DNA from: Rhodoblastus acidophilus
GTDB lineage: Bacteria > Pseudomonadota > Alphaproteobacteria > Rhizobiales > Beijerinckiaceae
Assembly: GCF_009720655.1 (NCBI RefSeq)
Contig: NZ_WNKS01000002.1
Location: 310,001-374,000, forward strand
Direction: 5' to 3'
Length of the DNA stretch: 64,000 nucleotides
Shown: one piece after another, positions 61,705 to 64,000 of the stretch
Layout: every line of letters starts with the position of its first letter
Numbering within the stretch: the stretch's first letter is position 1
Notes under the pieces: generated by a model
Database searches by the model: none
Seen by the model: only the letters and a program-made list of their open reading frames with translations
What the model was told of the DNA's origin: nothing
Translations under genes and position numbers: made by a program

Positions 61705-62627
61705 GATTTCCGCATAGCGGTGAAGCGCGCGGCCTCGGCCAGGATCGCCGCCTTGTCGCCGAAACAGCCCAGCGCTTCAATCGCCTCGCGCGAAAGAGCG
61801 TCGCGGCGCTTGCGCGCCTCGTCGATCCCGAGCACGGCGACCAGCGTCGCCTTGTTGCGGTCGGCGTCCTTGCCGGCGCGCTTGCCCAGCGCCGCCGTGT
61901 CGCCTTCGGCGTCCAAAATGTCGTCGGCGACCTGGAAGGCCGCGCCCAGGGCCGCGCCGTAACGGCTCAGGGCCTCCCGCTGCGCCGAATCGGCGCCGCC
62001 CATGCGCGCGCCCGCCTCGACCGCGTTGAGCAGAAGCGCCCCGGTCTTCATCGATTGCATCAGCATGACGAATTCGCGGCTGTGCGACTCTTTGCGCGAC
62101 TCCGCCTCGAGATCGAGCGCCTGTCCCCCAACCATGCCGCCCAGGCCCGAGGCGCGCGCCAGCATGACGGTCAAATCCGCGCGCACCGCCGGATCGGGAT
62201 GAGTCGGCGTATCGGCGATCACGTCGAAGGCGTAGGTGAGCAGGGCGTCGCCGGCGAGAATGGCGCAGGCCTCGTCAAAGGCCTTGTGGCAGGTGGGGCG
62301 TCCGCGCCGCAAATCGTCATTGTCCATTGCCGGAAGGTCATCGTGGACCAGCGAATAGCAATGAATCATCTCAAGCGCGCAGGCGGCGCGCAAAACGCCG
62401 TCACCCTCGGCGCCGAGCATGCGCGCGGTTTCGACCAGAAGGAACGGCCGCAGGCGCTTGCCGCCGCCGAGCGAGCCGTAGCGGATGGCTTCGAGCAGCC
62501 GGGACGGGCGATCTTTTTCACCCGGCAACAGATGGGGCGACAGCAGGCGGTCGAGCATCTGTTCCGTGGCGTCCGCCACCGCAACCAGCCGCGCCGAAAA
62601 CGCGTCGCGCAAAACCTCTCCCGACAT
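61701..62627 (-). CDS. polyprenyl (farnesyl-type) diphosphate synthase
   Basis: A 308-residue trans-prenyltransferase that condenses isopentenyl diphosphate with allylic diphosphates. The first aspartate-rich motif is DDLPAMDND and the second is DDILD. GGKRLRPFL near the start and GGQALDLEAE are also conserved. The length and the residues before the first motif (MIHCYSLVHDDL) suggest an IspA-like farnesyl or geranylgeranyl synthase. The ATG at 62627 is preferred; an in-frame TTG at 62651 is an alternative. It uses products of the pathway that includes ispG. Confidence 0.92.
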   Translation of the reverse strand: MSGEVLRDAFSARLVAVADATEQMLDRLLSPHLLPGEKDRPSRLLEAIRYGSLGGGKRLRPFLLVETARMLGAEGDGVLRAACALEMIHCYSLVHDDLPAMDNDDLRRGRPTCHKAFDEACAILAGDALLTYAFDVIADTPTHPDPAVRADLTVMLARASGLGGMVGGQALDLEAESRKESHSREFVMLMQSMKTGALLLNAVEAGARMGGADSAQREALSRYGAALGAAFQVADDILDAEGDTAALGKRAGKDADRNKATLVAVLGIDEARKRRDALSREAIEALGCFGDKAAILAEAARFTAMRKS

Positions 62628-62735
62628 GATGCTTCCCAAACTTTGTTTCAAACCACAGCCTTGGCTTGCCCCAAGGTTTTGGTCGGGTCAAGCGCGGAAC
62701 GGCCGTCTTGGGCGGAGCTTTCGAAATCTTGCGGC

Positions 62736-63077
62736 TCAGCGCCGGACAGCGCGCGTGAGTTCAGCCTTGGTCATGTGGGAGCGCCCGGGAATGTCGAGCC
62801 GCCTGGCCTCGGCATAAAGCTCCGCCTTGCTTCCGTCCTCCTCCGCGCGCGCCTGGGCGGTTTCGCCCCGCGCCTCCTTCGCCTTGGTCTTTCGCAGGTT
62901 CTCCCTGTTCTTCCCAGGCGATTCCTGGTTCGAGGCGCCAGCCTCGTGCAACCCGATGGCGATGGCCTGTTTCGGATTCCTGACCTTCTAGCCGGTCGAG
63001 GTTGCGAGTTCGCCGTGCTTGAACTCGTGCATGACGCGCCCGACCGTCTCCTTTTGCCGCTTCGAATGTCTGGCCAT
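62736..63077 (-). pseudogene. DUF6496-like gene interrupted by an in-frame TAG
   Basis: The frame from the ATG at 63077 encodes MARHSKRQKETVGRVMHEFK...GELATSTG, then a TAG at 62990-62988, then KVRNPKQAIAIGLHEAGAS and about 60 more residues to 62736. The two halves together match the small basic DUF6496-type proteins (VMHEFKHGEL, then GKKVxxxKQAIAIGLxEAG). A C-terminal SAP/Rho_N-like motif follows (SKAELYAEARRLDIPGRSHMTKAELTRAV). The TAG takes the place of a conserved residue, most simply a Lys (AAG to TAG). Loss of function is likely, unless the TAG is read through or translation restarts. Confidence 0.75.
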
Positions 63078-63125
63078 GGGATGCTCCCTTGGCCAGCACA
63101 ACGCGCGAACGACGCAAACGGTCGC

Positions 63126-64000
63126 CTATTGCGCCCGAAGCCCGTCTTCGCCGATGAAGGCGATGCGCACCATATTGGTCGCGCCCGGCGTGCCGAAGGG
63201 CACGCCCGCGATGATCACGATGCGGTCGCCAGGCTCGGCGAAATGCCGGCGCACCGCGAATTTGCAGGCGCGATTGGCCATGTCGTCGACGTCGTGGGCG
63301 TCCCGCGTGACCGCCGATTCGGTGCCCCAGACCAGGGTCAGGCGCCGCGCCGTGTCGCGATTGGGCGTCAGCGTCAGGATGGGCGCGCGCGGTCGTTCGC
63401 GGGCGACGCGCAGCGCCGTCGCTCCCGAGGCCGTCCAGGCGACAATCGCCGTCATTTCCAGATTCTCCGCCATGTCGCGCGCTGCGCTCGCCACCGCGTC
63501 GGCGCCGGTCTTTTCCGGGGCGGCGCGCTGGGCGTTGATGATGCTGCGATAGACCGGCTCCATTTCCACGCTCTCGGCGATGCGGTTCATCATCGCGACA
63601 GCGTCGATGGGATACTGGCCCGAAGCCGATTCCGCCGAGAGCATGATGGCGTCGGCGCCCTCGAATACGGCGGTGGCGACATCGGACACTTCCGCGCGGG
63701 TCGGCGTCGGCGAGGTGATCATCGATTCCAGCATCTGCGTCGCCACGATCACCGGGCGCCCGAGCTTGCGGGCCTCGCGGGTGATGCGTTTTTGCAGGCC
63801 CGGCACTTTTTCGGGCGGCACTTCCACGCCGAGATCGCCGCGCGCCACCATCAGCCCGTCGGCGGCGAGCATGATCTCATCCAGCCGCGCGATGGCCTGA
63901 GGCTTCTCGATCTTGGCCAGAACCAGCGCCTTGTCGCCGGCGATGGCCTTGACCGCCTTCACATCCTCGGCGCGCTGGACGAAGGAGAGCGCGATCCAGT
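63126..64000 (-). CDS. pyk: pyruvate kinase, C-terminal part
   Basis: The gene runs off the right edge. The readable 291 codons include LSFVQRAEDVKAV, KIEKPQAI (active-site Lys/Glu), VARGDLGVEVPPEKVP, TPTRAEVSDVATAVFEGADAIMLSAESASG and the C-terminal allosteric-type domain ending VRIAFIGEDGLRAQ. It catalyses the last step of glycolysis, phosphoenolpyruvate to pyruvate. The N-terminal barrel start and the B domain are outside the window. It stops 48 bp before the start of the broken DUF6496-like gene on the same strand. Confidence 0.95.
   Translation of the reverse strand, partial: WIALSFVQRAEDVKAVKAIAGDKALVLAKIEKPQAIARLDEIMLAADGLMVARGDLGVEVPPEKVPGLQKRITREARKLGRPVIVATQMLESMITSPTPTRAEVSDVATAVFEGADAIMLSAESASGQYPIDAVAMMNRIAESVEMEPVYRSIINAQRAAPEKTGADAVASAARDMAENLEMTAIVAWTASGATALRVARERPRAPILTLTPNRDTARRLTLVWGTESAVTRDAHDVDDMANRACKFAVRRHFAEPGDRIVIIAGVPFGTPGATNMVRIAFIGEDGLRAQ

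Noticed and set aside
1-64000. tRNA genes, insertion sequences, phage genes, toxin-antitoxin pairs and restriction systems
   Set aside because: None could be recognised by eye on either strand; a covariance-model and profile search would be needed to exclude short RNAs.

Overview
The window is 64 kb of GC-rich, densely packed chromosome from an alphaproteobacterium, most likely of the order Hyphomicrobiales (Rhizobiales). Support comes from the gene families and their order: a paired M16 peptidase locus followed by lspA-ileS, psd-pssA, dnaX-ybaB-recR, a three-subunit pnt transhydrogenase, a CycM-like membrane cytochrome c, a phasin and 3-hydroxybutyrate dehydrogenase, and intergenic repeats of a kind common in this order. 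No rRNA, tRNA, prophage, transposase or CRISPR array was recognised. Both ends cut genes: the N-terminus of a YgiQ-type radical SAM protein at the left and the C-terminal part of pyruvate kinase at the right.

Layout. 1-8.6 kb: a GST-queG-SDR operon, nth, a Crp/Fnr regulator, a YSPP-repeat exported protein, an SRAP-family DNA-protein crosslink protein and a phasin. 8.7-20.7 kb (minus strand): psd-pssA-phzF, mutL-slyX, the M16 pair, a Pro/Ala-rich exported protein, and ileS-lspA. 20.8-29 kb (minus strand): pntAA-pntAB-pntB with a possible small leader gene, an AarF/ABC1 kinase-like protein, and pepF-hydrolase-PEBP. 29-43 kb: an NtrC-type regulator, then a cell-envelope stretch (L,D-transpeptidase, DUF882/MepK-like peptidase, SGNH hydrolase), a tandem MaoC protein, glutathionyl-hydroquinone reductase with an esterase, a solute-binding protein and a membrane glycosyltransferase. 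43-54.3 kb: dnaX-ybaB-recR, the SRP RNA, HIT-nudC, pabB-pabC, queC, kdsB-pheA, a cytochrome c, and bdhA-patatin. 54.5-64 kb: ispG, a quorum-sensing locus, an MFS transporter, a membrane glycosyltransferase-like protein, a prenyl diphosphate synthase with a DUF1345 protein, a gene broken by a stop codon, and pyk.

Most genes are housekeeping. The most distinctive region is 55.9-59.4 kb. It holds a complete luxR-luxI pair whose key residues align with the TraR and LuxI families, a 20-bp lux-box-like palindrome 60 bp before luxI, a second perfect 20-bp palindrome, a dispersed repeat between the two genes, a small unknown gene after luxI, and a divergent MFS transporter across a 0.3-kb noncoding region. 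The signal and its targets cannot be read from sequence alone.

A second theme is small repeats close to or inside genes. A 44-bp hairpin repeat occurs five times. Two of those copies follow a perfect hairpin whose first three bases are the stop codon of the preceding gene. A dispersed palindrome lies in frame inside ileS. Two TTAA-N7-TTAA sites fit the CtrA consensus. Several genes too short for routine calling are also described.
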